Part shown: one piece after another, positions 36,877 to 45,433 of the stretch
Position numbering within the stretch: the stretch's first letter is position 1
Layout of the letters: every line of letters begins with the position of its first letter
Origin: Hoyosella sp. YIM 151337
Lineage (GTDB): Bacteria; Actinomycetota; Actinomycetes; Mycobacteriales; Mycobacteriaceae
Reading direction: 5' to 3'
NCBI RefSeq assembly: GCF_026041215.1
Contig: NZ_JAPEIQ010000026.1
Location: forward strand, 248,001-312,000
DNA length: 64,000 nucleotides
Notes under the pieces: model-generated
Seen by the model: the letters and a program-made list of their open reading frames with translations, nothing else
Told to the model about the DNA's origin: nothing
Database searches by the model: none
Program-made: the position numbers and the translations under genes

Positions 36877-37770
36877 TTAGCTGGCCTCGCGCATTTCCAT
36901 CCCGCCGAGCATGATGACGTGCTCGCCGGTAGCCTCATCGAAGATCACGCTGAAGGTCGTGGGGTAGTACCCGGTCCGCTGGTACGCTTCGGGCTGCTTG
37001 ATCTCTGCCTCGTACGATTCCTTAGACAGCAGGAATTCACGTGTGACCATCGGCTCCATGAACGTGTACTCGCCGTCCCAGGTGCCGTTGATGAAGACGA
37101 CCTCGAACTCATATTCGCCGGGGACGAGCCCGCCTTCGGCGTCGATCCAGTGAACGCCCATGTTCGGCACCGCCTGTTCAGCGAGCGGCGCATCTGGGAG
37201 CGTGGTGAAATCCTGCGGAATGTACTGTGGTTCAGGGACGTTTTCGGCCTTCGCGGCGAAGTCCGGATCCTCAGGGTCGATCGCGGCGACATCCTCAGGC
37301 TCGATCATGTAGAAGTGAATGTCGAAGTGCGGCACGTCGAACAGTCCGGGGGGTTCGTGCCCATGGCTTGCCCAGTCGAGCGATACAAACCTGAAGACGG
37401 CGTCATCCGCCTCATCCGGCAGCTGCAGCTCCCAGAATTCCGGCGGGCCCTGAGGGGCATCTGGCAAACCGTCGAGCGCAGCCTCAGAGAGCCGCACGCC
37501 AATCTCGGTGGGGTTGCCGTCATCGTCTAGCACGACGAAAGTGCGGGCGGAACCTTCGCCCACTTCAACGTCGTCACCGAAGAATGTGCCTTCCGGAGGC
37601 TCCGCGACTTCCGCTGTGTCCTCCGCCGGCTCCGCGGGCGTTGCCGTGACGGCCGGTGTGGTGTCATCAGTGGTGTCGTCCGCGGTGTCGGCACCGCAGG
37701 CCGAGACCAGCGCGAGAACGAGCCCAGCGGCTGATGCGGCGCCGAGGAGGCGCCTGGAACGAGACCTCAT
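36877..37770 (-). CDS. Secreted lipoprotein, DUF5602-like
   Basis: About 297 residues from the chosen ATG at 37770. Basic n-region, hydrophobic core and lipobox LVSAC near residue 24, followed by a Thr/Asp/Ala/Glu-rich linker of some 40 residues. The body (VFRFVSLDWASHGHEP, FDVPHFDIHFYMI, MGVHWIDAEGG, YYPTTFSVIFD) has the His-rich pattern of the DUF5602/TTHB210-like family, function unknown. In-frame ATGs at 37785 and 37803 are alternatives; none has an ideal ribosome site. The protein should be anchored on the outer face of the membrane. Confidence 0.78.
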   Translation of the reverse strand: MRSRSRRLLGAASAAGLVLALVSACGADTADDTTDDTTPAVTATPAEPAEDTAEVAEPPEGTFFGDDVEVGEGSARTFVVLDDDGNPTEIGVRLSEAALDGLPDAPQGPPEFWELQLPDEADDAVFRFVSLDWASHGHEPPGLFDVPHFDIHFYMIEPEDVAAIDPEDPDFAAKAENVPEPQYIPQDFTTLPDAPLAEQAVPNMGVHWIDAEGGLVPGEYEFEVVFINGTWDGEYTFMEPMVTREFLLSKESYEAEIKQPEAYQRTGYYPTTFSVIFDEATGEHVIMLGGMEMREAS

Positions 37771-37893
37771 CTTCCCTCGATTCATGGGGCGGAAACTCCG
37801 CATTTCGGTTATATGACGTAGTTTGCTCCCGTTTCTCTGCGACGTGGCAGCTTTGGCGAAATCACTCCAAGTGCCGCCGGCGCCCGCTGGTGC

Positions 37894-37899
37894 TAGCGT
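37894..37899 (+). promoter_or_regulatory. -10 box TAGCGT for leaderless DUF2207 gene
   Basis: TAGCGT, 6 nt, ATG at 37906; no Shine-Dalgarno. Confidence 0.6.
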
Positions 37900-37905
37900 G
37901 CGGAT

Positions 37906-39660
37906 ATGAAGCGGTTCGTTTTTGTGGCAGTGTGTTTCCTTTCGCTTCTCGTTCCAGCACCCGCGCTGGCGCAGTCAACGGATGCGTTCACATTCAGCAA
38001 CTTCGAAGCCGACTACTACCTCTCGCAGGACGATGACGGACGCGCCGAGTTGCGGGTCGTCGAGCATTTAACGGCAGAATTCCCCACCTACGATCAGAAC
38101 AAGGGAATCGTCCGCGAGATACCGCGTTACTTCGACGGTCACCACGTCTCGCTGCAGGTGGAATCAGTCACCCGGAACGGGGCAAGCGAACCGATCTACG
38201 ACCAGTACTCAAGTGGCGACTTCACTGTGGTGGAAACGGGCACCGATGACTATGTTCACGGCACGCAGACCTACGAAATCGCGTACACGATGCGCGATGT
38301 CATCCTCGATAGTGGTGATTACCAGGAGTTTTACTGGAACACTAATGGGACGGGCTGGAACCAGCCGTTCGAGAAACTGACCGCGCGCATCCATCTAGAC
38401 GCCGCTGTCCGCGAAGCGTTCACAGGCGACATCAGGTGCTTCATCGGCGCATACGGCGCATCCGAGGAGTGTGCTGGCCGCGATGATGGGGAGGTCATCA
38501 CCTTTCAGGCACCACGGCCGCTCGCCCCCGAAGAAAATGTCACAGTGGCGGCTATGTTCGAACCGGCCACGTTCGAGCCGTTCGATGCCGGTCCCGTCGC
38601 TCTCGCTGCACGCTTCGCCATGTTCGGATCGGCGATAACCGCGTTTGGCGCGCTGCTCTTCGCCGCCCGGTTTCGTGTGCGACACGGGCGAAGTGCCCCT
38701 CGCAACGCACCTGTATCGCAACAATATGTGCCACCGCAAGATCTGTCCCTCATTGAAGCCGCCGCTATCAAGGGAGCGTCAGGGCCGGTGATCCCGGCAC
38801 AGATTCTCGACCTCGCAGTGCGCGGAAATCTTCGGATCATAGAAACGGAGAAAACCGGTTTCTTGGCATCGGGCACGGAGTACTCAGCAGAACTCGTGAA
38901 TACCGAAGGTTTGCGGCATTACGAGCGAAGCCTCATCGATATCCTTTTTCCGCGCGGAGAAGTCGGCGAACGGTATGCCTTTGCCGAGCACAAAAGTGAC
39001 GTGTCGAAGCAACTGCAAGAACTACAGGCGCAGGCACGCCGGGATGCCGTGGAATTCGGTTACCGCAAGCAGATAAGCGTCGGCTGGCCATTATTCGCTA
39101 TCGCGGGGGCCGCACTCGTGGTCAGTGGAATCGCCGCGGTGCTCCTGATCAATCAGCCCCCGGACTGGCGCTATGGCCTGCTTGCCGCCTCTATCGGATT
39201 CGCGATCATCGCTGTCGTCACGGCAATCGACATCAAGCCGCTCACACCTAAAGGCAGAGAACTCGTCGATCACATCGATGGCCTCAAAATGTATATCGAG
39301 GCTGGCGAAGCGGACCGCATCAACGCGACTCAATCCCCCGGCGCTGCGCCGACCGCCCCGGTGAGCGCCTTCAGCGCGGACCAGGCGGTGCACATTCACG
39401 AACGCTTACTCCCCTACGCCGTTCTGTTTGGCCACGCCAAAAAGTGGGTTCGCGAACTCACCGCGCGTTACGAAGAACATGGCCGCACCTTCTATCCGGT
39501 GTGGTACTACGGCACTCAACCGTTCAGCAGCGCATCGTTCGGCGAATCGATGAACAGCTTCGTGAGCTCGCCGGGTGGACCAAGTGGCAGCAGTGGTTTC
39601 TCCAGTAGCGGCGGCTTTTCGGGCGGCGGTGGTGGTGGCGGTGGTGGCGGTGGTCGCTGA
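37906..39660 (+). CDS. DUF2207 membrane protein with poly-glycine tail
   Basis: 584 residues. Signal peptide ending PALAQ, an extracellular beta-rich domain (residues about 25-205; DUF2207: EHLTAEFPTYDQNKGIVREIPRYF, QEFYWNTNGTGWNQPF), a membrane helix near 235, a cytosolic segment, two close helices near 395 and 420, and a Ser/Gly tail ending in an uninterrupted run of glycines before Arg. The layout is standard for DUF2207; the role is unknown. Starts at leaderless spacing. Ends 6 bp before the convergent espG gene. Confidence 0.88.
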   Translation: MKRFVFVAVCFLSLLVPAPALAQSTDAFTFSNFEADYYLSQDDDGRAELRVVEHLTAEFPTYDQNKGIVREIPRYFDGHHVSLQVESVTRNGASEPIYDQYSSGDFTVVETGTDDYVHGTQTYEIAYTMRDVILDSGDYQEFYWNTNGTGWNQPFEKLTARIHLDAAVREAFTGDIRCFIGAYGASEECAGRDDGEVITFQAPRPLAPEENVTVAAMFEPATFEPFDAGPVALAARFAMFGSAITAFGALLFAARFRVRHGRSAPRNAPVSQQYVPPQDLSLIEAAAIKGASGPVIPAQILDLAVRGNLRIIETEKTGFLASGTEYSAELVNTEGLRHYERSLIDILFPRGEVGERYAFAEHKSDVSKQLQELQAQARRDAVEFGYRKQISVGWPLFAIAGAALVVSGIAAVLLINQPPDWRYGLLAASIGFAIIAVVTAIDIKPLTPKGRELVDHIDGLKMYIEAGEADRINATQSPGAAPTAPVSAFSADQAVHIHERLLPYAVLFGHAKKWVRELTARYEEHGRTFYPVWYYGTQPFSSASFGESMNSFVSSPGGPSGSSGFSSSGGFSGGGGGGGGGGGR

Positions 39661-39666
39661 GCTGGT

Positions 39667-40383
39667 CTACTGAGTCTTGCCTATCCGCAGGAGTTCGCGC
39701 ACTTCATCCTCAATACGGCCGCTGTCGGCGGGAAACGCTTCGATCCGGCGCTTTCCCAATTCCGACCGGACCAGATACCGGCCGTCGCCCACCACGTCAA
39801 TCCAGCAGAACCCACGGTCCGTGGTAAGCGCTCGTGCACCACGGTCAACTCCGGTTGTGGCTGTGATTTCCCCTGTAGCACAACGTTCTTTCGCGAAGAA
39901 CGCACGGGCACCGCGCTGCTGTGGCAGTGCCGCCGCTTCAGCAACCGTGCCGACCACTCCACGGGTCCGGCCAGGTTCTGAGGCGGGCAGCGTTCTGGCT
40001 ACTTGTGCTGGGATATCGTTGTGCGCTATGCGACGCAAGGTAATGTCGCCGCCGGACTGTTCGGATTCACCCGGCTGCTGAACAACGACAATCGCCCTGC
40101 TGCCGCGCAACGCCGCCAGCGCGCGCAGCTTCCGGACCCGGCCGCCAACCGACACAAATGTGACTGACTGGATCTGCAGTTGCGGCGCGACCAAACACGC
40201 CACCGCCTCCTCGAAGTCGTGGCAAAGCGTCTGCTGCACGACCTGCCGAGCGCGCGCAAACATCGCATCACGATCGGCGGGCATCATCTCCGGTGCAACG
40301 TACTGCAAGGGATAAGGCAGCCGCTCTCGCCCCACACTGTGCATGAGCACCGAGAACTCGGCGCCGGTAAACGTCCAGGTCAT
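39667..40383 (-). CDS. ESX secretion-associated protein EspG family
   Basis: 238 residues. The opening MTWTFTGAEFSVLMHSVGRERLPYPLQY and the end RGFCWIDVVGDGRYLVR match the EspG fold of Rhodococcus/Nocardia type. EspG is the cytosolic chaperone that holds type VII (ESX) substrates, classically PE-PPE pairs, before export. No PE/PPE and no ecc genes lie in the window. GGGAGGGAG precedes the ATG. It is probably co-transcribed with the condensation-domain gene upstream (76 bp gap). Confidence 0.82.
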   Translation of the reverse strand: MTWTFTGAEFSVLMHSVGRERLPYPLQYVAPEMMPADRDAMFARARQVVQQTLCHDFEEAVACLVAPQLQIQSVTFVSVGGRVRKLRALAALRGSRAIVVVQQPGESEQSGGDITLRRIAHNDIPAQVARTLPASEPGRTRGVVGTVAEAAALPQQRGARAFFAKERCATGEITATTGVDRGARALTTDRGFCWIDVVGDGRYLVRSELGKRRIEAFPADSGRIEDEVRELLRIGKTQ

Positions 40384-40459
40384 GCTTACTCCCTCCCAGC
40401 AGAATCAGACGCACCACACGTGCGTACGGTTCCCGCTGAGGGAAGAATTGCCGGAGTGT

Positions 40460-41824
40460 TCAGCGAACGAGCTGGAGGTTTGGCCCGAACCCGCGCAGTG
40501 CACCGATATGGGTGAAATCGGCAGCAGTGATAAATTGCTCCATAAATGCCATAAATCGGGCATGGTGAGATTCGATGTCAGCCTGAGAGTAAAGCCTCGG
40601 ATTGCCTTCGAATTCCACTACCAGGGCGTCGCTGACATCCGACCGCAGCGTGACTTTGATGTCGTTCACGAGTCCCCCGGCCAGTTCATGCACCTCGTAT
40701 GTGGTACCCGAAATTTCTACGGTCGAATCATTGAGGGCGAAATTCAGCACGGGACCGAAATCACCGGCGGCATCACTGACGATTCCAAGTTCGCGAATGA
40801 TGTCCTCGCGCCGATAGCGCTGGTGGCTAAGCGCCCCGATCGTGGCTTCCGCGACTGCCCGGATGGCGCTGCGCACCGGCGTCGAGGCAGCGATGCCGCT
40901 TCGCACCGGCACCATGTTCGAGAGCACACCCGGGGACCTTCGAAGCAGGAGTGTCGGCCGCGCCGCGACTTGTAGCGTCACCAGCGGGTCATCCGCACCG
41001 GTAGCGCGCAGATGATACGAGCTGAACGCGGCAGCAACGACAATTGCGATGGTGGTGCCGAGTTGCTCAGATCGGTAGGCAATGCGGTTGTTCACAGCAG
41101 CGGGCACCGTCGATCGGGTACGGACCGTGGTCAGGCACGGTTCGGCCGATCTGTGCGCCAGGCTGACCGGTTCGTGCGCACCGTGCAGACGCTCAGCCCA
41201 ATAGGCGGAATCGCGGACATAATGCGCCGACCCACAATAGTCGTACTCAGCGTCGACCGCGTTGTGCGCGCCAGACCAGACTGAGGCAATAGGATCGACA
41301 CCGTGCTGCGCGGCGGAGTAGATCTCCCCTGTTCGGCGCATCAGGGCTGCTACCACGAACGTGTCAGCGACAAGGTGATGCACTCGCAAGTACCAAATCA
41401 CGTGGTCATCGCTCACACGAAGCAGCGCTGCGGTCACCAGATCATCGTTGGCAATGTCTACTGGACGGCTGCGGTCGGCCCACGTCCACCGCTGCGCCGC
41501 AGCGTGCGGATCAGGAAGCTGACGCAAGTCAACCAGGTGGACGGGAACTTCATCAGATGTGCGCTCAACCTGATAGGGCCAGCCTTCGCTCTCGACAAAA
41601 CTCACGGTGGATACGCCCGTTTCCCGGGCAGCCACTCGCACCGCCTGCGCAAACTCCGGCTCATCGAGATTTCCGCGGACGTCCACGACATATGCCAGGT
41701 TGTCCGGAACTTCAGGGTGCATGCGCTGCGAAAACCAGACCGCAACCTGGGCTGCAGTCAGTGGCATGCGTGCGCCTGGACCATTAGCGTCACCGTTGAC
41801 TCGGTTCACGCTTGGTATATCCAT
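40460..41824 (-). CDS. Stand-alone condensation-domain / PapA-like acyltransferase
   Basis: About 454 residues, one condensation domain of the NRPS/PapA superfamily and nothing else: LTAAQVAVWFSQRMHPEVPDNLAYVVDVRG at the start, then the active-site region RVHHLVADT. The catalytic His pair (149, 150) and Asp154 stay, but the Gly of HHxxxDG is Thr155. Later come SNMVPVRSG and FNFALND-like segments. Stand-alone members usually transfer acyl groups to lipids or build peptides with a partner; no carrier protein or adenylation gene is near. Start at 41824 (GGGGTGAGG upstream) or GTG 41830. Confidence 0.82.
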   Translation of the reverse strand: MDIPSVNRVNGDANGPGARMPLTAAQVAVWFSQRMHPEVPDNLAYVVDVRGNLDEPEFAQAVRVAARETGVSTVSFVESEGWPYQVERTSDEVPVHLVDLRQLPDPHAAAQRWTWADRSRPVDIANDDLVTAALLRVSDDHVIWYLRVHHLVADTFVVAALMRRTGEIYSAAQHGVDPIASVWSGAHNAVDAEYDYCGSAHYVRDSAYWAERLHGAHEPVSLAHRSAEPCLTTVRTRSTVPAAVNNRIAYRSEQLGTTIAIVVAAAFSSYHLRATGADDPLVTLQVAARPTLLLRRSPGVLSNMVPVRSGIAASTPVRSAIRAVAEATIGALSHQRYRREDIIRELGIVSDAAGDFGPVLNFALNDSTVEISGTTYEVHELAGGLVNDIKVTLRSDVSDALVVEFEGNPRLYSQADIESHHARFMAFMEQFITAADFTHIGALRGFGPNLQLVR

Positions 41825-41865
41825 CCTCACCCCTCGACCGTTACACCCTGATAGTTAGTCCGACT

Positions 41866-41886
41866 GTGACACTTGCTTCTTGTCAC
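41866..41886. promoter_or_regulatory. Inverted repeat GTGACA-N9-TGTCAC
   Basis: Perfect 6-bp arms, 42-62 bp before the condensation-domain start, where an operator or activator site would sit. The spacing is too long for CRP. Confidence 0.45.
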
Positions 41887-42188
41887 TGTCCTACCGTCGG
41901 CGCTCACGAGATAGACACCTTAGGGTGGTATTCAATCCACCCCGCCCCTCCCCTTCCCTATGTGACGCATAGGCAACCACAAACGATATCGCTGCCCACA
42001 AATTGCCGGTATAGCCCGAACACGCGACAGCAATTCTGGCGTCATTCATTCGAGCCACAAATATCGGTCCCTCAATACCTCCACCTCGGTCCAATCTTAC
42101 GGAGATCGAGTCGCTCAGGAGCAAATTCGGAAAACTTGCGCCGGTTTTGTTTCCCGCTTCCGGCCTGCTGACTGAACAGTCAACGATC

Positions 42189-42204
42189 TGTGACCGCGGT
42201 CACG
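42189..42204. promoter_or_regulatory. CRP-like site before the type VII genes
   Basis: TGTGA-CCGCGG-TCACG matches TGTGA-N6-TCACA at 9 of 10 arm positions; its core GTGACCGCGGTCAC is a perfect 14-bp palindrome. Centre is about 92 bp before the GTG at 42289. Confidence 0.6.
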
Positions 42205-42288
42205 CTATCTGCTTCCGCGCGCGTGGAACCGCGGCAGGTTTTCCTGCGTCCTTACTCCTCAGATGCCCTGGACAGAAGGAGCGACACC

Positions 42289-42579
42289 GTGAACGACGTC
42301 CTTGTGGACCCAGCTCAACTGCGCGCAACCGCAGACACTCTCAGGTGCACAGCAGACCGGATGACGCACGCACTGCGCGAATTGCAGGATGCGGACATGG
42401 CCTGCCTCGGGAGCGACCGGCTCGCCGCATGCGCGCGGCGGCTGCAGTCCCAATGGGAATCAGGCTTGCGCACCCTCGTGGATACCACCGGGACGATGGC
42501 CACGGGCCTGGATCGAACAGCCGAACTTTACCGGACGGCCGAAACGTCCAACGCGCTGCGGCTCGGTGACGCACAGTGA
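42289..42579 (+). CDS. EspC-like small type VII secretion protein
   Basis: 96 residues, all helical. The opening VLVDPAQLRATADTLRCTADRM is the pattern of the EspC/DUF2580 family (small ESX-exported proteins of about 100 residues), and near the C-terminus YRTAE fits the YxxxD/E export signal. A helix-turn-helix hairpin is expected; the turn has QWESG in place of a strict WxG. GTG start behind GAAGGAGC. The stop overlaps the start of the next gene (GTGA), so the two are co-translated and may form a heterodimer for export (inference). Confidence 0.8.
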   Translation: MNDVLVDPAQLRATADTLRCTADRMTHALRELQDADMACLGSDRLAACARRLQSQWESGLRTLVDTTGTMATGLDRTAELYRTAETSNALRLGDAQ

Positions 42580-43688
42580 ACAGTTTCGTGTACACCGCCC
42601 TCGGCTTCGACCCCGCTCCCGGTGATGTCGCCGGAATAGAAAGCTACGCAGCAAGTCTCGCAGCAGGCTCCGCGCAAATGAGGGAGGCGTCCCACACACT
42701 CGCGACAATCACCCTGGGCCAGCAGCTGTGGAACGGACCGGCAGCAACGGAGTTCTCACGCGCGATCGCTCGCTGCGTGCCGCTCCTGCATGATGCCACC
42801 ACCGCACTGCACAATTCCGCGTCAGCACTGCACTCGTGGTCGATGCGGCTGACGGAACTGCAGCACCGCGCTCGCGAACTCGAAATAGCGGCTCGCAGCA
42901 CGGATCAGCGCATCACTGCCCTTCGTGCCCACCCGATCCTTGGACCCGGCGCCGTCATCACGTACGAGAACCAGCTGAATGCTCAGCTGGCACATCGGGA
43001 GTTGCAGGCTGCCCTGGACGATCTGGAGCACCTCAGGTGGCGTGCCCGCGAACTGCGCGAGACGCACGCCCGAGAGGCGGCTCAGACGGCACATCTGCTC
43101 GACGCAGCTGCCGCACTGGCGCCGGAGGGTGCCGGGTTCTTTGAACGCCTCGGTGCAGAGTTCGGCCGCATCCTCGACATGCTGGTTCATGCACCTGCCT
43201 TCGCCTGGGAATTCGTGCAGGAGAACGCCGAGACCATCGCAGAGATCTCCACCATCGCATCGGATGTGAGTACAGCTCTTGGTCTTGCTGGCGGAGCTCT
43301 TGCGCTTGTTCCGGGAGCGCAGCCGGTTGCGGGCGCGCTCGGCACCGGAGCTGTGGCACTGAGTGTCGCCGCACTGGCGGGCCACTCGCTCGCGAAAGCC
43401 GCGGGCGCGGATGTGAGCTGGCAGACGATCACACTCGATGCCGCAGGGGTGATCCCTGCCGGCAAAATCGCAGCCAGCAGCCTTGGGCGCCTCTCCGACG
43501 CATCTGACGTCCTCCAGCGACAAGTAGGCGGCGTGGCGGATCTGCGCCACAACTATCTACTTTCCCTTACTGGCAGTTCGTGGGCCGAACACTGGCAACC
43601 GCGGTCACCAAGCGAGGCAGCGCTCGCCATCTTTCACAGCGACAAGTACGCAGTCACTCGGGCGCGCGAGTTCGTGAGCGGCGCGTAG
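42576..43688 (+). CDS. Putative type VII-secreted effector
   Basis: 370 residues. Residues 1-100 match the T7SS signal domain seen in actinobacterial polymorphic toxins: ALGFDPAPGD at the start, Trp52-Asn-Gly54 in the hairpin turn, and LHNSASALHSW afterwards. A coiled-coil-like Arg/Glu/Leu-rich stretch follows (100-180), then two hydrophobic Gly/Ala segments (about 235-290) and a C-terminal part ending SSWAEHWQPRSPSEAALAIFHSDKYAV that I cannot assign to any toxin. No conventional signal peptide. GTG start, 4-bp overlap with the espC-like gene. Confidence 0.8.
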   Translation: MNSFVYTALGFDPAPGDVAGIESYAASLAAGSAQMREASHTLATITLGQQLWNGPAATEFSRAIARCVPLLHDATTALHNSASALHSWSMRLTELQHRARELEIAARSTDQRITALRAHPILGPGAVITYENQLNAQLAHRELQAALDDLEHLRWRARELRETHAREAAQTAHLLDAAAALAPEGAGFFERLGAEFGRILDMLVHAPAFAWEFVQENAETIAEISTIASDVSTALGLAGGALALVPGAQPVAGALGTGAVALSVAALAGHSLAKAAGADVSWQTITLDAAGVIPAGKIAASSLGRLSDASDVLQRQVGGVADLRHNYLLSLTGSSWAEHWQPRSPSEAALAIFHSDKYAVTRAREFVSGA

Positions 43689-43692
43689 CACC

Positions 43693-44244
43693 GTGTATGT
43701 CATCAAGTTGCCCCCGGGGGCGGTCCAGTTTCCGGCACAAGCGTCGGCGGAAGCGAGAATGCGTGCAGCTGAAGTAGCTCTTGCGCCGACTGGAGCCTAC
43801 TCCGAAGATCAGGCACGACGCCTTGCAGACCTCGGTCATTTGATTCGCGGCGCTGGCGTCTCACTCGCCAGCGTGCTCCCCGCGCCGCATGCTGGCCCGG
43901 ACGTCTCGGCCATCTTGACGGTGACGCAATGGGAACATGATTCTTCGACAGCACTACGCGTAGACGAGTTGGCCGCCGCGCACCGGCGCGGAAACACGGC
44001 TGCTGCAGTCGAAATCGTCACGTTACGGACGGGACCGGCAGTCCGCGCGGTTCAGGAACACGCACGTACCACCGAATGCGACCATACCGAGCTTGTTGCC
44101 CGTGGCGTGACATACATCGTGCCGGGACACCGCGGTGGTCTAACGATCTGTGTGAGCACATGCCACCTTGCGCACTGGGAGTTTTTCGCCCGCCAGGCCA
44201 CGCTGGTAGCCGAGACAGCTTACTGGAAATCACTGCGGCTATGA
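43693..44244 (+). CDS. Unknown small protein, possible immunity factor
   Basis: 183 residues, soluble, no signal peptide or membrane segment. It starts (GTG) 4 bp after the effector stop, the usual place of an immunity gene. The second half reads VEIVTLRTGPAVRAVQEH, then VTYIVPGHRGGLTICVSTCHL, beta-strand-like, as in proteins often found next to T7SS-signal genes in actinobacteria (from memory). There are Cys and His residues in ECDHTE and STCHLAHW that could bind metal, but that is speculation. No strong ribosome site, so translational coupling to the upstream gene is likely. Confidence 0.7.
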   Translation: MYVIKLPPGAVQFPAQASAEARMRAAEVALAPTGAYSEDQARRLADLGHLIRGAGVSLASVLPAPHAGPDVSAILTVTQWEHDSSTALRVDELAAAHRRGNTAAAVEIVTLRTGPAVRAVQEHARTTECDHTELVARGVTYIVPGHRGGLTICVSTCHLAHWEFFARQATLVAETAYWKSLRL

Positions 44245-44345
44245 CGCCATCTCCACACAAAACTGCTGTGTCGAAGCCCACTGAGGCACCCCCCTTGGGC
44301 AATTTATGTGAGACAATGCAGACTGGCGACAAGCAAGGGAGCACA

Positions 44346-45416
44346 ATGAGCCTTCGCAAGAACATACCGGCGGCCGCGCGCAATGCGTGGAGCATGACGT
44401 TCGGCCCTGATCTTGAGCCCCCGCAGCCAACGCCGTCAACCGTGCTCTACGACGAGCCGCACCGAACGCTGCGCCGCTTCGAGCGACCCGGCTGCGAACC
44501 TGGCGATGCTCCGGTACTTATGGTGCCACCACTCGCCGCACCCGCTACCTGTTTCGACCTGCGCCCAGGACAGAGCCTGGCCGAGCATCTGCTGAAAACG
44601 GGCCGCACACCGTACGTCATCGATTACGGCACTATCGACTTTGCCGACCGTCACCTCGGTTTCGAGGAATGGATCGACCACATCATCCCGGCCGCGATCC
44701 GCCGCGTCTCCGCTGAACACGGCGGCAAGCCGATCGACGTCGTGTGCTGGTGCCTCGGCGGAACGATGACCCTGCTCTCGGCGTCAGCGCATCCTGACTT
44801 GCCGATCCGCTCGATCGCCACGGTCGCCACCCCCATCGACTACTCGAAGCTGCCGAGTATCTACCCGCTGCGCACGATCGCACGCATCACCGGCGGCCGG
44901 ATAACCACGCTCGGCACGAAACTACTCGGCGGCGTTCCCGCACCACTCGTGCGACTTACATTCCGCGCGACGGCCTTCGAGCGTGAGCTGAAAAAGCCAG
45001 CGTTCATCGCAAGGAACCTCACGAACACCGAAACCCTCGCACGCATGGAGGCAATCGAACGGTTCATGGGACAGATGCCTGCTTACCCCGGAAAGCTCTA
45101 CGTTCAGCTGTGGAACCGGATTATGCTCCGCAACGACCTGGCTCACGGCGGGCTGAAGCTTGGCTCTCGGTTCATCGAGTTCAAGCACCTCAAGGTGCCA
45201 GTCCTGGCCATTGCGGGCACCGGCGATGCCATCACAACAGTCCCCGCTGCCCGGCATCTGCTTAGCGTGCTCACCGGCTCGCCGATGGTGCGGTTCGAGA
45301 CTGAGCCAGGCAGCCACCTTGGCGTGCTGGCGGGCCCAGGCGCCAGGGAAACCACCTGGCCGCACATCGATACCTTCCTCACTGAACAGCAGGCCGCCGA
45401 ACTCATCTCTCATTAA
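44346..45416 (+). CDS. PhaC-like alpha/beta hydrolase (PHA synthase family)
   Basis: 356 residues, close to the size of class III PhaC (about 355). The lipase-like box has a Cys nucleophile: CWCLGG with Cys136, where PHA synthases have GxCxGG (the first Gly is Cys134 here). A later GTGDAITTVP and EPGSHLGVLAGPGA supply the Asp and His. PHA synthases polymerise 3-hydroxyacyl-CoA. No phaE, phasin or phaAB neighbour is seen, so polymer formation is not proved. The ATG at 44346 has GGGAG five nt upstream; longer in-frame starts would run into the previous gene. Confidence 0.83.
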   Translation: MSLRKNIPAAARNAWSMTFGPDLEPPQPTPSTVLYDEPHRTLRRFERPGCEPGDAPVLMVPPLAAPATCFDLRPGQSLAEHLLKTGRTPYVIDYGTIDFADRHLGFEEWIDHIIPAAIRRVSAEHGGKPIDVVCWCLGGTMTLLSASAHPDLPIRSIATVATPIDYSKLPSIYPLRTIARITGGRITTLGTKLLGGVPAPLVRLTFRATAFERELKKPAFIARNLTNTETLARMEAIERFMGQMPAYPGKLYVQLWNRIMLRNDLAHGGLKLGSRFIEFKHLKVPVLAIAGTGDAITTVPAARHLLSVLTGSPMVRFETEPGSHLGVLAGPGARETTWPHIDTFLTEQQAAELISH

Positions 45417-45433
45417 TTTCGCAGACGCGTGGC

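Larger units (their letters stand above)
41825..42288. other. Divergent spacer of the type VII locus
   Basis: 464 bp without a convincing gene, visibly more A+T-rich than its flanks. It holds an inverted repeat GTGACA-N9-TGTCAC (41866-41886) close to the condensation-domain gene and a CRP-like site (42189-42204) close to the espC-like gene. An in-frame extension of the downstream gene to 42190 exists but has no ribosome site. Confidence 0.7.

Noticed and set aside
42190..42288. Longer version of the espC-like gene
   Set aside because: The extension covers the CRP-like palindrome and lacks a ribosome site; the GTG at 42289 has GAAGGAGC in place and gives the family's usual opening.
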